In this document: positions 9,056-17,973 of the stretch, piece by piece
Layout of the letters: each line of letters starts with the position of its first letter
How positions within the stretch are numbered: the stretch's first letter is position 1
Notes under the pieces: model-generated
What the model was told of the DNA's origin: nothing
Database searches by the model: none
The model's input: only the letters and a program-made list of their open reading frames with translations
Assembly: GCA_016218725.1 (NCBI GenBank)
Contig: JACRDB010000088.1
Location: 102,372-166,371, forward strand
Origin: Deltaproteobacteria bacterium
GTDB lineage: Bacteria; Myxococcota_A; Polyangia; Polyangiales; Ga0077539
Length of the DNA stretch: 64,000 nt
Direction: 5' to 3'
Position numbers and translations under genes: made by a program

Positions 9056-11599
9056 GTGTCGTCGTCCCGTCCCCCATCGAAGCTCGCGCTCGCGGCCCTC
9101 GTGGCCCTGGCGAGCGCGCTGCCGCGCAGCGCCCTCGCCGACGAGCGCGCCGAGGCCCGGCTGCACTTCCGCGCGGGCCTGCAGCTCGCCGCCCAGCGTG
9201 ATTTTCTCGGCGCCGTGCGCGAATTCCAGGAGGCCTACCGCATCCTCCCGAACGTCCACGTGCTCTACAACATCGGCCGCGCCTACGCCGACGCCGGGGA
9301 CTCCACGCGCGCGCTCCAGTATTTCCAACAATACCTCCAGAGCGACCCGTCAGACCGCGCAGAGGTCGAGGCCCTGGTGGCCCAGCTCGAGAGCGCCCGG
9401 CCCACCGCGACGCCGCCCCCGCCGCCCACACCGCCGCCCCCGCCGCCGCCGGGGCCCGAGCCCGGGCCGCCGCCTGCGGCCATCGCCAACCTCTCGCCCG
9501 CGGAGGTGCTCGCGCTGCGGGACGCGGCCCAGACGCTCCTTCGGTTCACGCAAGGGTCGCCCCTGGCGCCCGCGGTGACGCCCTCGCCGCCTACGCCGCC
9601 CACGCCGCCCGCGCCGCCGCCCACCCCGAGGCCCTCGGGGCCGTCCACGGAGGACGACGAGGCCTATGAAGAGCGCGTGGTGACCGCCACGCTCACGGCC
9701 CAGAGCCCGCTCGACTCGCCCAACGCCACCACGGTGATCACCGCCCAGGACATCCGGCTCACGGGCCTGGTGTCCATCCCGGAGCTCCTCCGCCGCGCCG
9801 TGGGCGTGGACGTCATGGCCCTGGAGAGCGGCGAGTCGCAGGTGGGCATCCGGGGCTTCAACCGCAGGCTCTCCAACCGCGTGCTGGTGCTCGTCGATGG
9901 CCGGAGCGTCTACCTGGACTTCCTCGGGGTGACCTTCTGGCCCGGGGTGCCCATCCAGGTCGAGGAGATCGAGCGCATCGAGGTCATCCGGGGCCCGGGC
10001 TCCGCCCTCTACGGCGCCGACGCGTACTCCGGCGTGGTGAACATCATCACCCGCATCCCCGGCGAGGGCCGCAGCCAGGTGTCCGTCGGCGCGGGCAACG
10101 GCGACCAGCTCCGGGGCGTGTACGTCACCTCCGGGCGCAGCGGGGCGGTGTCCTGGCGCAGCGCCGTGGGCTTCACCCAGGCGGCGGGCTACGGGCGCCT
10201 CGTGGAGCCCACGGACCCGGTCTTCCGCGTCACCGCCCCGTCACCCGACATCGCCCTGCGGAACGTGACCTTTGACCTCGACCTGCGGGCGCGCCTCGGG
10301 GCCCGGGTGAGCCTCCGCGGCGGCCTCGGCGGCGCCAGGGCCCTCCAGTGGTTCAACGCCATCGGGCCCCTGCGGCGCTTCTGGACCGACGTGACCTTCG
10401 TCCAGCCCTGGGCGCAGCTCACCGCCGGGGGCTTCACCGGCCGGGTGTTCCTGAACCACATGGCTTCTGACGCGGAGCTCTACCTCCAGCGCACCGGCAC
10501 CTCCACGCTGGACAACCGCGCCCACCAGGAGGTGCTGGACCTGGAGCTTCGGTACGCCTTCGAGCGCCGCCTCGGGCCCGTGGAGAACGCCCTCACCCTC
10601 GGGGCCGGCTACCGGATGAAGTACATCTCCTGGAGCTTCCTCGACGGGGACCACCGGCTCGATCACTTCGCCCTCTACGCCCAGGACCAGGCCCGCTTCT
10701 CCAGGGCCTTCTCCGTCGTGGCCTCGCTCCGCGTGGACCGCCACCCGGTGCTCGACGCGCCGGTGTTCTCCCCGCGCCTGGCGCTCATCGTGAAGCCGAG
10801 CGAGCGCCGCGCCCTGAGGCTCTCCGGCGCCACGGCCTTCCGCACGCCCACGCTCCTGGAGCTGTACCTCGACCTGCAGAACCCCACCACGGTCCCCGGC
10901 GTCGCCGTCCGAGGCCAGGGCGGCGAGGTCTTCAACGGAGGGCGCCAGCGCCTCTCCGCGGAGAACGCCGTCGCCGTGGACCTCGGCTACCACGACGAGA
11001 CCTGGGACCGCCTCCAGCTCGACGTCAACGCGTTCTACCAGCGCGGCACCAACCTCATCGAGCTCACCAACGTGGTGTTTGACAGTCCGCCCGGCCAGGT
11101 GAACCCCGGAGGGGCCATCGATGTCGGGCGCTTCCGCTTCGCCAACGACCCCCGCGCCACCGCGGTGTACGGCCTCGAAGCGGGCCTGCGCCTCGCGCCC
11201 TTCACCGGCCTGGACGTCTACGCCAACTACACCTTCGCCCGCACCCTCCACGACGAGGGAGCCTCCCTCTCGGGAGATCAGCGCACCCCCGTCCACAAGC
11301 TCAACCTCGGCGTCCAGCTCCGCACCCGCTTCGGCCTCTCCCTCTCCCTCGACGGCCACTACGCCTCCTCGCAGGTGTGGCTGGAGCAGGACTTCGACGC
11401 CTCCCGCGGCGTGGTCTACGTCCCCTACAGCCTCCCGGACTACTTCGTCCTCAATGGCCGCGTCGCCTGGCGAGGCTCCAACGACCGCCTGGAGCTCGGC
11501 CTCACCGGCATGAACCTCACGGACCAGAGACAACGACAACACCCCTTCGGGTCCCCCCTCGGCGCCAGGGTGCTGGCTACACTCACCTACAGGTACTGA
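9056..11599 (+). CDS. TonB-dependent receptor with N-terminal TPR domain
   Basis: An outer-membrane receptor of 847 aa for TonB-driven uptake. Signal peptide 1-28; TPR-like helices at about 30-105 ('AEARLHFRAGLQLAAQRD', 'NVHVLYNIGRAYADAGDSTR'); two Pro-rich linkers; then the plug domain from about residue 205 ('ERVVTATLTAQSP', 'VLVDGRSVY', 'IERIEVIRGPGSALYGADAY') and a beta-barrel ending in Tyr. The periplasmic TPR extension is a fusion known from myxobacterial receptors and may bind a partner. The GTG start is chosen for its upstream GGAGG and the signal peptide. A lipoprotein gene starts 3 bp after the stop. The substrate is unknown; no siderophore genes are nearby. Confidence 0.9.
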   Translation: MSSSRPPSKLALAALVALASALPRSALADERAEARLHFRAGLQLAAQRDFLGAVREFQEAYRILPNVHVLYNIGRAYADAGDSTRALQYFQQYLQSDPSDRAEVEALVAQLESARPTATPPPPPTPPPPPPPGPEPGPPPAAIANLSPAEVLALRDAAQTLLRFTQGSPLAPAVTPSPPTPPTPPAPPPTPRPSGPSTEDDEAYEERVVTATLTAQSPLDSPNATTVITAQDIRLTGLVSIPELLRRAVGVDVMALESGESQVGIRGFNRRLSNRVLVLVDGRSVYLDFLGVTFWPGVPIQVEEIERIEVIRGPGSALYGADAYSGVVNIITRIPGEGRSQVSVGAGNGDQLRGVYVTSGRSGAVSWRSAVGFTQAAGYGRLVEPTDPVFRVTAPSPDIALRNVTFDLDLRARLGARVSLRGGLGGARALQWFNAIGPLRRFWTDVTFVQPWAQLTAGGFTGRVFLNHMASDAELYLQRTGTSTLDNRAHQEVLDLELRYAFERRLGPVENALTLGAGYRMKYISWSFLDGDHRLDHFALYAQDQARFSRAFSVVASLRVDRHPVLDAPVFSPRLALIVKPSERRALRLSGATAFRTPTLLELYLDLQNPTTVPGVAVRGQGGEVFNGGRQRLSAENAVAVDLGYHDETWDRLQLDVNAFYQRGTNLIELTNVVFDSPPGQVNPGGAIDVGRFRFANDPRATAVYGLEAGLRLAPFTGLDVYANYTFARTLHDEGASLSGDQRTPVHKLNLGVQLRTRFGLSLSLDGHYASSQVWLEQDFDASRGVVYVPYSLPDYFVLNGRVAWRGSNDRLELGLTGMNLTDQRQRQHPFGSPLGARVLATLTYRY

Positions 11600-11602
11600 A
11601 CC

Positions 11603-13294
11603 ATGCGACATGCACTCACATTGTTGGTGTGTGTAGGTTGTACCGGGGCCCCCCTGGACCGCAACGCCGACGGGGGCTACCCCAACCACAACAACCCCAC
11701 GGGCACGCTGGAGGGCACGCTGGTGTACCAGGGCCCCGCCCCCCCGGTGGATGTGCGAGGGAGGCCCACGGGGCGCGTGGTGCTGCTGCTCTTCCGGGCG
11801 GATGAGCCGCCGCCGCCGAGGGGGCTTGCCACCACGGCGGTGAGCCTCCAGGCGCTGCCCGCGTCGCAGCTCTTCGCCAGCGCGACCCCGTTGCCCGACG
11901 GGACCGTGAGGGCCAGCGCGCCGTTCATCTTTCCGGGCATCGAGCGCCCGGACGAGTACCAGCTCCGGGCGTTCTACAGCGCCCGCGAGGAGACCCAGGC
12001 CGACGGCACCAACAACCGGTATCCCACGGGGTTCCAGCCGTTGTTCACCATCCGGAACCAGCCCGTCCGGGGGGACGTGGGCGGCGGGGCGGTGCTCGAT
12101 CCCACGGCCCGCGACGCGCGCTTCCTGCGCATCCCCCTGGGGACGCCCACCCGCACCGCCGAGGGCTCGCTGCGCTACCGCTTCCCCGAGGGGGGCTCGG
12201 TCACCCGGGGCGTCACCGTGTTCCTCGGGACGCCGTTCCCCACGGACCGTCCGGTGTTTCACTACGTGACGGGCGTGTCCCAGCGCTTCACCGAGGCCCG
12301 CCCGGAGGCGCCCCCGACGAGCGCCGCCGCCAGGGCTCCCTACGCCCGCGCCACGGGCTTTCTCTCGCCCGAGGCGAGGGTGCTGGAGCTGTCGTCCACG
12401 GTCACCGTGGACCCCACGGCCCAGGGCCAGGAGGTGCCCAGCTTCCTCCTGCGCGCGGGGCTCGACACCGACGCCGAGCGGGACCGCGCCCGCGTCGCCG
12501 GCGTGGAGGTGCAGCCCCGCGCCGCCCTGCGCTTCCTGGAGACGGCCTTCGACTACGACGGCGACGGCGCCTTCGCGTGGAACCCGTTGTCTCCAGACCC
12601 GAGGGCCAACGCCGACGCCCACCCCACGCTGGTGCTCCCAAACCCCATGGGGGGTGTCCTGCGCACGCCCTGGCTCTTCCCCCTGGTGGTGCTCGCCAGG
12701 CTCCACGACCCCACCGCGGAGGATGTACGAACGCTCTCCGCGCCGTCGCCCGCGCCCGAGAGCCTCCTGCGCATCGCCGCGGAGCTCAACCGCCCGGAGC
12801 GCGGAGGCCTGGACCGCTCGAACCCGCAAGCGCCGCGGCCCGTGTACCCCGTGGTGCTCTTCGGCGCGGTGGTCCCCGGGGGAGACCCTCGCACGGGCTT
12901 CCTCACGCACAACCCCCCGTGGCCCGACCCCAGGGCCCGAGAGCTCGAAGAGAACCTCCGGGTGCTGGTCCCGCCGGTGGCCTTCGAGCTCCACGGCCCC
13001 AACCCCCTCACCGACTGGGTGGCCCTCATCCCGCCCCTCGCCCCGGCGCTCCTGGCCGTGGTGCAGGGCTCGCTGCCGCCGCATTATCGCTGTGATTCCA
13101 CGGGGTTACCCTCTGGGCGCTACGCCTTGAACGTGGTCTCCCAGACGGGCCAGGCCTGGACCGTGCCCAACGAACTGTCGCCTCTGGCGCTGGGGACCGC
13201 TCCCTTCTCGGTGCCTTCGCAGGGCCTGGTGGTGCGCATCACCGCGGGGATGCCCGCCGCGGGGGCGCGCTGCCCGACGCCGCCGGAGCGCTAG
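11603..13294 (+). CDS. Lipoprotein coupled to the TonB receptor gene
   Basis: A 563-residue protein that I cannot assign to a family. It opens with a lipoprotein signal (lipobox 'VCVGC' at about residues 9-13). The mature part is rich in beta-forming, Pro- and Asp-containing segments, with 'DYDGDGAFAWN' resembling a calcium-type acidic loop. The ATG lies 3 bp after the receptor stop codon, so the two are almost certainly co-transcribed. By analogy with SusC/SusD-like or other receptor-lipoprotein pairs it could be an accessory surface lipoprotein for the receptor, but no sequence similarity to SusD is visible. Few features suggest an enzyme. Confidence 0.65.
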   Translation: MRHALTLLVCVGCTGAPLDRNADGGYPNHNNPTGTLEGTLVYQGPAPPVDVRGRPTGRVVLLLFRADEPPPPRGLATTAVSLQALPASQLFASATPLPDGTVRASAPFIFPGIERPDEYQLRAFYSAREETQADGTNNRYPTGFQPLFTIRNQPVRGDVGGGAVLDPTARDARFLRIPLGTPTRTAEGSLRYRFPEGGSVTRGVTVFLGTPFPTDRPVFHYVTGVSQRFTEARPEAPPTSAAARAPYARATGFLSPEARVLELSSTVTVDPTAQGQEVPSFLLRAGLDTDAERDRARVAGVEVQPRAALRFLETAFDYDGDGAFAWNPLSPDPRANADAHPTLVLPNPMGGVLRTPWLFPLVVLARLHDPTAEDVRTLSAPSPAPESLLRIAAELNRPERGGLDRSNPQAPRPVYPVVLFGAVVPGGDPRTGFLTHNPPWPDPRARELEENLRVLVPPVAFELHGPNPLTDWVALIPPLAPALLAVVQGSLPPHYRCDSTGLPSGRYALNVVSQTGQAWTVPNELSPLALGTAPFSVPSQGLVVRITAGMPAAGARCPTPPER

Positions 13295-13358
13295 TACCAG
13301 GGCCCAGCGCACCGATTTCCCGGGTCTTTCCAAGGTGTTCCGGGTGGTGCAAGGGCTG

Positions 13359-13387
13359 TTGCGCAGGGGGTGGTGCGTTGCTAGCCT
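13359..13387 (+). promoter_or_regulatory. Predicted sigma70-type promoter of ribF
   Basis: TTGCGC (-35) and TAGCCT (-10) are separated by 17 bp, and the ATG of ribF follows 10 bp after the -10 box. No FMN-riboswitch core is visible upstream. Confidence 0.4.
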
Positions 13388-13397
13388 GCGCGCCCCG

Positions 13398-14333
13398 ATG
13401 CTGCTTGTCCATGACACCAGGGTGGCGTGCGCGAAGCCGCCGGTGGCGCTGGCCATCGGCAACTTCGACGGCGTTCACCGCGGGCATCGGTACCTCCTGG
13501 AGCGCGTGGTGGAGCGCGCCAGGGCGCTCGGGGGCTCCTCGGTGGCGCTGACCTTCGAGCCCCACCCGTCGCGGGTGCTGGCGCCGGAGAGGGCCTCGGC
13601 GAGGCTGGTGTCCCTGGACCGGAAGATCGAGCTCCTGGCCGAGACCGGGCTCGATGTCACCGTGGCCCAGCGCTTTGACGAACCCTTCTCGCGGCTGGAT
13701 CCCAGGGCCTTCGTGCAGGGCGTGGTGCTGGCGCTCGGGGCCCGGGCGGTGTTCGTCGGCGCGGATTTTCGCTTCGGTCACCACCGGGCGGGGGACGCCT
13801 CGGGGCTCAAGGCCCTCGGGGCGGAGCTGGGCTTCGAGGTCCACGCTCTGGACGCCGTGGAGGACCGCGGCCAGGCCATCAGCTCGTCTCGGGTGCGGGC
13901 CGCCCTGCGCCAGGGCGACCTGGAGGAGGCCTCGAGGCTCCTCGGGAGGCTCCCGGACCTGGACGGCCTGGTGGTGCACGGGGACCATCGCGCGTCGGGG
14001 CTCGGGTTCCCCACGGCCAACCTCCGGACGCCCACGGAGGCCCTTCCCGGGGACGGGGTCTACGCCGTGGAGGTGCAGCTCCGCGGCGAGTCCCCGCGCT
14101 GGTGGCCCGCGGTGGCCAACCTGGGCGTGAGACCCACCTTCAACGCCGGGCGCTCGGTGGAGGTGCACCTCCTGGGCGCCCCCGGGGACCTCTACGGCCG
14201 CACGCTCCGGGTGCGCTTCGTGGCGCGCCTGCGGGACGAGAAACGCTTCGAGGGCCCCGAGGCGCTGCGCGCCCAGCTCGCGCAGGACGTCACCAGGGCC
14301 AGGGAACTGCTCGAACGGGAGGGAGACCAATGA
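13398..14333 (+). CDS. ribF: Bifunctional riboflavin kinase/FMN adenylyltransferase
   Basis: Makes FMN from riboflavin and FAD from FMN in the cytosol. The N-terminal nucleotidyltransferase domain has 'GNFDGVHRGH' (residues 21-30), 'TFEPHP' and the 'SSSRVRAAL' motif. The C-terminal riboflavin-kinase domain shows 'GFPTANL', 'DGVYAVEV' and 'GVRPTFN', followed by 'EVHLL' with the catalytic-region Glu. Its 311 aa are the usual length. The ATG at 13398 begins the normal N-terminus and sits just behind a plausible promoter. The stop codon overlaps the start of the DUF4912 gene (ATGA), so the two are coupled. Confident call. Confidence 0.95.
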   Translation: MLLVHDTRVACAKPPVALAIGNFDGVHRGHRYLLERVVERARALGGSSVALTFEPHPSRVLAPERASARLVSLDRKIELLAETGLDVTVAQRFDEPFSRLDPRAFVQGVVLALGARAVFVGADFRFGHHRAGDASGLKALGAELGFEVHALDAVEDRGQAISSSRVRAALRQGDLEEASRLLGRLPDLDGLVVHGDHRASGLGFPTANLRTPTEALPGDGVYAVEVQLRGESPRWWPAVANLGVRPTFNAGRSVEVHLLGAPGDLYGRTLRVRFVARLRDEKRFEGPEALRAQLAQDVTRARELLEREGDQ

Positions 14334-15409
14334 AGCCCGAAACGCCCGGCGGAGACGCCCGCCGTGAGCTCACCGCACGCCTGAGGGACGAGCTCCGAGG
14401 CACCGCCCAGCGAGCCCGGGCCCTGGCCGCGGAGCTGCGGGCCGTGGCGGGCCTCGCGGCGCCGGAGCCCCAGGCTGAGCCACCCCGCCGCGGCGGCGAG
14501 GACCTCTGGGAGCTCCACGGGGGGGCCTCGCGGGGGGACGCCGAGGCGGACGCCGAGGCCCCGACGTTGATAGACGAAGAGGGCGAGGAGAGTGCGCTCC
14601 CGCTTGAGTTTGCGACGACGACCATGGGGCTCCTGCTCCTCGGTCAGGGGCGCCACCGGGAGGCCGCGAGGGTGTTCCGCGCGGTGCTCCAGCGCACCCC
14701 GGAGGACGCCGAGGCCCGCCGGGGGCTCCTGGTGGCCCGGCGCGCGTTGCCTGCGGAGGCGAGCCCGAAGGAGAGCGCCCCGATGGAGCCCCTCGGGCTC
14801 CTGGACCGGTTGCCTCCGCCGTGGGCGTACAACGTCGCCGAGGCCGTGGCCCTGCCCGTGGACCCGCGGTCCATCGTGGTGTTCTGGGAGCTGACGGAGT
14901 CCACGCTGACGCGCGCGGGCGAGCAGACCGGCTGGGGCGCCCGCCGCGCCCTGAGGGTGCAGTCGGTGCTGCACACCCCCGACGGGGTGCACCGCACCGA
15001 GCGCTTGATCGAAGAGGTCCCGGGTATTGGTGACTGGTTCGTGACGGACCTCCCCCCAGGGGCGACGCACCTGGCCACCGTGGGGCTCCTGCACGGCGAC
15101 CGCTTCGTGCCCATCGCCCATGCGGCGCCGGTGACCACGCCCCGGGGGAAGCCCTCGGAGGCGCCCACCCGCGTGCGCGCGACGGTGAGCATCCCCCCGC
15201 CCGGGGACGATCCCCCGGTGCCCTCGTCCGGGCAATGGATCGTTGCGCTCCACGGCCCCGTGGACGCCATGGAGGCCCTGGCCCTGACCATGCCCTCGCC
15301 GCCGACAGCACGGCTGCCCGAGGAGTCCCGCCCGGGGCTGGACCTTGTGGGAGAGGGCGCGAGCGGGGCCGGTGCCGATCCCGTCCAGGCGCCGTCTTCG
15401 CGGTATTGA
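14330..15409 (+). CDS. DUF4912-domain protein with TPR-like segment
   Basis: A cytosolic protein of 359 aa. The N-terminal 60 residues are charged and helical, followed by an acidic stretch, a TPR-like pair of helices at about 90-135 ('LLLLGQGRHREAARVFRAVLQRTPEDAEA'-type spacing), and then a domain with 'VVFWELTE' and 'WFVTDLPPGATHLATVGLL' that fits DUF4912, a beta-sandwich family of unknown function frequent in myxobacteria. The C-terminus looks disordered. It starts inside the ribF stop codon, so it is translated with ribF, although no link to flavins is visible in the sequence. Confidence 0.7.
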   Translation: MKPETPGGDARRELTARLRDELRGTAQRARALAAELRAVAGLAAPEPQAEPPRRGGEDLWELHGGASRGDAEADAEAPTLIDEEGEESALPLEFATTTMGLLLLGQGRHREAARVFRAVLQRTPEDAEARRGLLVARRALPAEASPKESAPMEPLGLLDRLPPPWAYNVAEAVALPVDPRSIVVFWELTESTLTRAGEQTGWGARRALRVQSVLHTPDGVHRTERLIEEVPGIGDWFVTDLPPGATHLATVGLLHGDRFVPIAHAAPVTTPRGKPSEAPTRVRATVSIPPPGDDPPVPSSGQWIVALHGPVDAMEALALTMPSPPTARLPEESRPGLDLVGEGASGAGADPVQAPSSRY

Positions 15410-15446
15410 CGCAACCTTCGGCCTCTCCGATGCGATCACCGGGGTC

Positions 15447-15665
15447 ATGCGGACCTCTGCGATCGCGATGCTGGTGGCGCTGGCGACCGTCCCGTTGCCT
15501 CCGTCGAGGTGGTACCTCCCGTCGATCACGCTACGATTCACGGCCCGGACGGCGCCCACGCTGTGGAGCGCCGTGGCCGACGACGGCCTCCCCATGCCCC
15601 TTGGAGTGACGCTGCAAGTGGTGTTCACCTTTGGGCTTGGGAGTCGTCGGGGGGACTTCCTGTGA
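15447..15665 (+). CDS. Small exported or membrane protein (72 aa)
   Basis: A short ORF whose product begins with a hydrophobic stretch ('AIAMLVALATVPLP') that could be a signal peptide or one TM helix, followed by about 50 residues ending in a beta-like 'LGVTLQVVFTFGLGS'. I do not recognise it. The support for it being real is positional: it fits the gap between the DUF4912 gene and the next exported protein, and its TGA overlaps that gene's GTG start (GTGA), the coupling used elsewhere in this window. It could still be non-coding. Confidence 0.5.
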   Translation: MRTSAIAMLVALATVPLPPSRWYLPSITLRFTARTAPTLWSAVADDGLPMPLGVTLQVVFTFGLGSRRGDFL

Positions 15666-16234
15666 GGCCGCGGGAGTGGTTCTTTGCTGCGGCGCTGGTG
15701 GTGGCGCCGGGGGCGGCGTGGGCGGACCCTCCGGGCTGGCTGGACCGCGCCGTGGTGGCGGAGGCTGCGCGCAGGGCCGTGGACCGCGCGGGGCTGTCAC
15801 CCCTGGAGGCGAGGGCTCTGGCGGCGAGGGCGCGGCGCTCGTCGTGGCTGCCGCAGGTGAGCGTGAGGGTGGCGCGGGGGGCGGGACTCACCCTCACGAG
15901 CACCGCCGCGAACCCCACGGACCGGGCCACGGCGGACGACTCCCTGGTGCTGGACGTGCGGCTGACCTTGTCTCTCAACGAGCTGGTGTTCCACCCGCAG
16001 GAGGTGACCCTGGCGAGGGCGGAGCTGGTGCGGGCCCAGCGCCGGATGGCGCTGGAGACGCAGGTGGTGGAGCTCCTGGCGGTGCTGGAGCGCCACCGGC
16101 TCGCAGCGCTGGAGGCGCCCCCGGGCGCTCCCCCGGACCCCGAGGCGGCGCTGGAGGAGGCGCTGGCGAGGGCCCGGGTGGAGCTCTTGACGGGCGTGGC
16201 GCTGGAGACGCGCCGCCGCGCGGCGGAGCGCTGA
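15662..16234 (+). CDS. Exported helical protein, TolC-like N-terminal pattern
   Basis: A 190-residue protein with a signal peptide (about 1-21, ending 'GAAWA'). The mature part is mostly amphipathic helix rich in Ala, Arg, Leu and Glu, with 'ARRSSWLPQVSVRVARGAG', which looks like the 'A-R-x-x-x-LPQ' turn of outer-membrane efflux (TolC-type) proteins. The protein is much too short for TolC and has no second half. It is probably a periplasmic helical protein. The GTG start overlaps the stop of the preceding small ORF, and no upstream in-frame start yields a signal peptide. Function unknown. Confidence 0.6.
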   Translation: MRPREWFFAAALVVAPGAAWADPPGWLDRAVVAEAARRAVDRAGLSPLEARALAARARRSSWLPQVSVRVARGAGLTLTSTAANPTDRATADDSLVLDVRLTLSLNELVFHPQEVTLARAELVRAQRRMALETQVVELLAVLERHRLAALEAPPGAPPDPEAALEEALARARVELLTGVALETRRRAAER

Positions 16235-16235
16235 G

Positions 16236-16261
16236 GGCGCTCCCGCTGTTCGAGCGCCTTT
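16236..16261 (+). terminator. Intrinsic-type terminator
   Basis: GGCGCTC and GAGCGCC pair as a 7-bp stem with a 9-base loop, followed by TTT, right after the stop of the exported helical protein and facing the convergent xisI gene. Confidence 0.5.
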
Positions 16262-16284
16262 CCCCCGACGTCAAAGCCGCTCCC

Positions 16285-16593
16285 TCAGCCCGTTGCGCGG
16301 AGACTGGGGTGCTGGAACGCCAGCACCAGGTGCCCCTCGGGGATGCCGCGTTCGATCAGGTCGTTGGCCACCCCCGTCGAGGTGCCGTCGTGTTGGATCC
16401 AGACGCGGTCGCCACGGACATCGATATGGACGACGCTTCCGTGGATGCGCTTCTGGTCCAGCCAGCCGGCGTACACCAGCTCGTAGTGGCCGCCCGGCTC
16501 GTCGAAGACGGTCTCGACCTCGACCTCGCCGTAGGAGGGTTTCACCGACGCGTACTCGCGGATCACCGCGCGGACGATCGAGCCATACTCCAT
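16285..16593 (-). CDS. xisI: XisI family protein
   Basis: A 102-residue protein matching the XisI family over its whole length: 'EYASVKPSYGEVEVETVFD', 'HYELVYAGW', 'RIHGSVVHIDV', 'WIQHDGT' and 'GIPEGHLVLAFQHP' all follow the family pattern. In Anabaena, XisH and XisI are needed for excision of the fdxN element, but homologues occur widely with no such element and their role there is unknown. The start at 16593 gives the family's usual N-terminus; it shares one base with the xisH stop (TGATG), so the two are coupled. An in-frame ATG at 16611 is less likely. Nothing here resembles an fdxN element. Confidence 0.9.
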   Translation of the reverse strand: MEYGSIVRAVIREYASVKPSYGEVEVETVFDEPGGHYELVYAGWLDQKRIHGSVVHIDVRGDRVWIQHDGTSTGVANDLIERGIPEGHLVLAFQHPSLRATG

Positions 16594-17009
16594 CACAGGA
16601 ACCATCGCCACACCTCCGCGCGGGCCGCGTCGAAGACCATCACCGCGAGCGCCGAGTCCTCGCGGGCTGCGCGCCCAAGCTCCGAGTCAAAGAGGGACTC
16701 CCACACCGGGCGGGGCACCGCAAGCACCAGCCGTCGGCCAGGGTCACTCCGGGCCAACAACCCCCGGTAGAGCACGAACTGCCCCAGCGCCTGCTCCAGG
16801 TCGGCGACCTCGGAGCGGCCAGAGAATCCTTTGATTTCCACGGCAATGCGCTCCTCGCCGCGCTCGGCTGCCAGCAGGCGCTCGGCGGCGAGATCGACGT
16901 AGAGGTTGTGCCGACCGACGGCGACCAACAGCGGATCGGCCGTGATGGTCCAGCCGTCCGCGACCAGCGCGGATCGGGCTGCGTCGTGGACGCGGTCTCG
17001 TCGAGGCAC
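16593..17009 (-). CDS. xisH: XisH family protein (endonuclease-like fold)
   Basis: A 138-residue protein of the XisH family, which has a PD-(D/E)XK-like core. Visible are 'RDRVHDAARSALVADGWTIT', 'YVDLAAERLLAAERG', the 'IAVEIKGF' strand with E-x-K as a likely metal and catalytic site, 'LEQALGQFVLY' and the terminal 'VWRWFL'. The acidic D of 'VDLAAE' and the E and K of 'EIK' are all kept, so the nuclease-like site seems intact. It forms a two-gene operon with xisI, read away from the orphan gene at 17220. Whether this pair acts in recombination, defence or as a toxin-antitoxin unit is not known. Confidence 0.88.
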   Translation of the reverse strand: MPRRDRVHDAARSALVADGWTITADPLLVAVGRHNLYVDLAAERLLAAERGEERIAVEIKGFSGRSEVADLEQALGQFVLYRGLLARSDPGRRLVLAVPRPVWESLFDSELGRAAREDSALAVMVFDAARAEVWRWFL

Positions 17010-17151
17010 GGGTGTATCCTACCCCAGCGCCGGGGACAGGGCGAGGGGCTCGCCCAGCGCCGGGCGCTGCTGGCGCAGGCGCCAGGGTGAGAGGGCGTCC
17101 CCCGGGCCGCGGTGGAGGTCGCGGCGCGCCCGGCGAGCCGTCCGGCCCCGC

Positions 17152-17167
17152 GTTGGGTCGACCCAAC
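17152..17167. repeat. 16-bp perfect palindrome, copy 1
   Basis: GTTGGGTCGACCCAAC, with the flanking CCGC on the left and a further C on the right also shared by the second copy at 19194-19209. It lies in the 210-bp gap between the divergent xisH gene and the gene at 17220. Confidence 0.7.
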
Positions 17168-17219
17168 CCGGCGCGAGGAGGCCTCCCCGCGGGCGGGTGG
17201 GACGTGCGATGCTGGGCGC

Positions 17220-17942
17220 ATGGCGCGCACGAAGACCGCTACAAAGAAAACCACCAAGGCCCGACGCACCCCGGGGGCGCTCCCGCGCGCCGTGGCGCGG
17301 CTCGCGCTCGATCGGGCGACGCGCACGCTGCGGACGCTCTGCCGGGCGCACGCCGCAAACGTCTGGAAGATCGGCCGCGAGCTGGCGGAGGTCGGGCGCC
17401 TGGAGCTGCACCGCGCGCGGGGATTCCCGCGCATCGAGGACTACGCCGCGGCGGCGCTGGGGCTCTCGCGCGACACGACCTTCCAGTACATGCGCGTGGC
17501 GGAGGCGTTCAGCGAGGCGGTGGTCGAGGCCTTCGGCCCGGAGCGCCTGGACCGCGGGCTGCGCTACCTCGCAGCGACGCCCGAGGACGACAGGCCCGCG
17601 GAGCTGCCCGCCAGCAAGGTGCGGGTGCGTGACGGCGACGGCGCGGTGCGCGAGAAGGACTTCGCCGAGACCACCCTCGCGGAGCTGCGCGCGGCCACGG
17701 CGGCCGAGAAACGCGCGGCGGCGCCGCGGTCGAAGAGGCAGGACCCGGCGCGCGAGGCGGCGGTGCTGGAGGCGGCGAACGCGGCGCTGGACGCCGCGGT
17801 GGGGCGCGCGGCCGCGCGGGACGCGGAGCTGCGCCTGCGGCGCACGGCGGCGGGGCGGGAGGTGCTCGACCTGCGCGGGGTGCCGCTGGCCAAGGCGCCC
17901 GCCGCGCTGCGCGCCGTGGCGAAGGCGCTAGCACCACTGTAA
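17220..17942 (+). CDS. Putative DNA-binding protein, Lys-rich N-terminus
   Basis: A 240-residue protein without a family I can name. The first 20 residues are Lys/Thr/Arg-rich. Residues about 45-110 are helical and include 'DYAAAALGLSRDTTFQYMRVAEA', which reads as a helix-turn-helix with the recognition helix at 'SRDTTFQYMRVA'. The rest is a long Ala/Arg/Glu helical region, possibly coiled coil. The ATG at 17220 is the first with a sensible N-terminus; the frame extends upstream through the palindrome. I infer a DNA-binding or nucleoid-type role. It sits inside the accessory patch bracketed by the two palindromes. Confidence 0.55.
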   Translation: MARTKTATKKTTKARRTPGALPRAVARLALDRATRTLRTLCRAHAANVWKIGRELAEVGRLELHRARGFPRIEDYAAAALGLSRDTTFQYMRVAEAFSEAVVEAFGPERLDRGLRYLAATPEDDRPAELPASKVRVRDGDGAVREKDFAETTLAELRAATAAEKRAAAPRSKRQDPAREAAVLEAANAALDAAVGRAAARDAELRLRRTAAGREVLDLRGVPLAKAPAALRAVAKALAPL

Positions 17943-17973
17943 CCGGTCTTGCCTGCGTGTCTGCGTGGGGGCG

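Noticed and set aside
13295..13397. FMN riboswitch in front of ribF
   Set aside because: The conserved RFN core (AGGAUA and partner segments) is not found; only a promoter-like sequence is visible.
15662..16234. TolC-type outer-membrane efflux protein
   Set aside because: Only a short N-terminal-like pattern is present; the protein is 190 aa and lacks the repeated barrel and helix halves.
16285..17009. An fdxN-like excisable element around xisHI
   Set aside because: No fdxN gene, no XisF-type recombinase and no direct-repeat attachment sites were seen.
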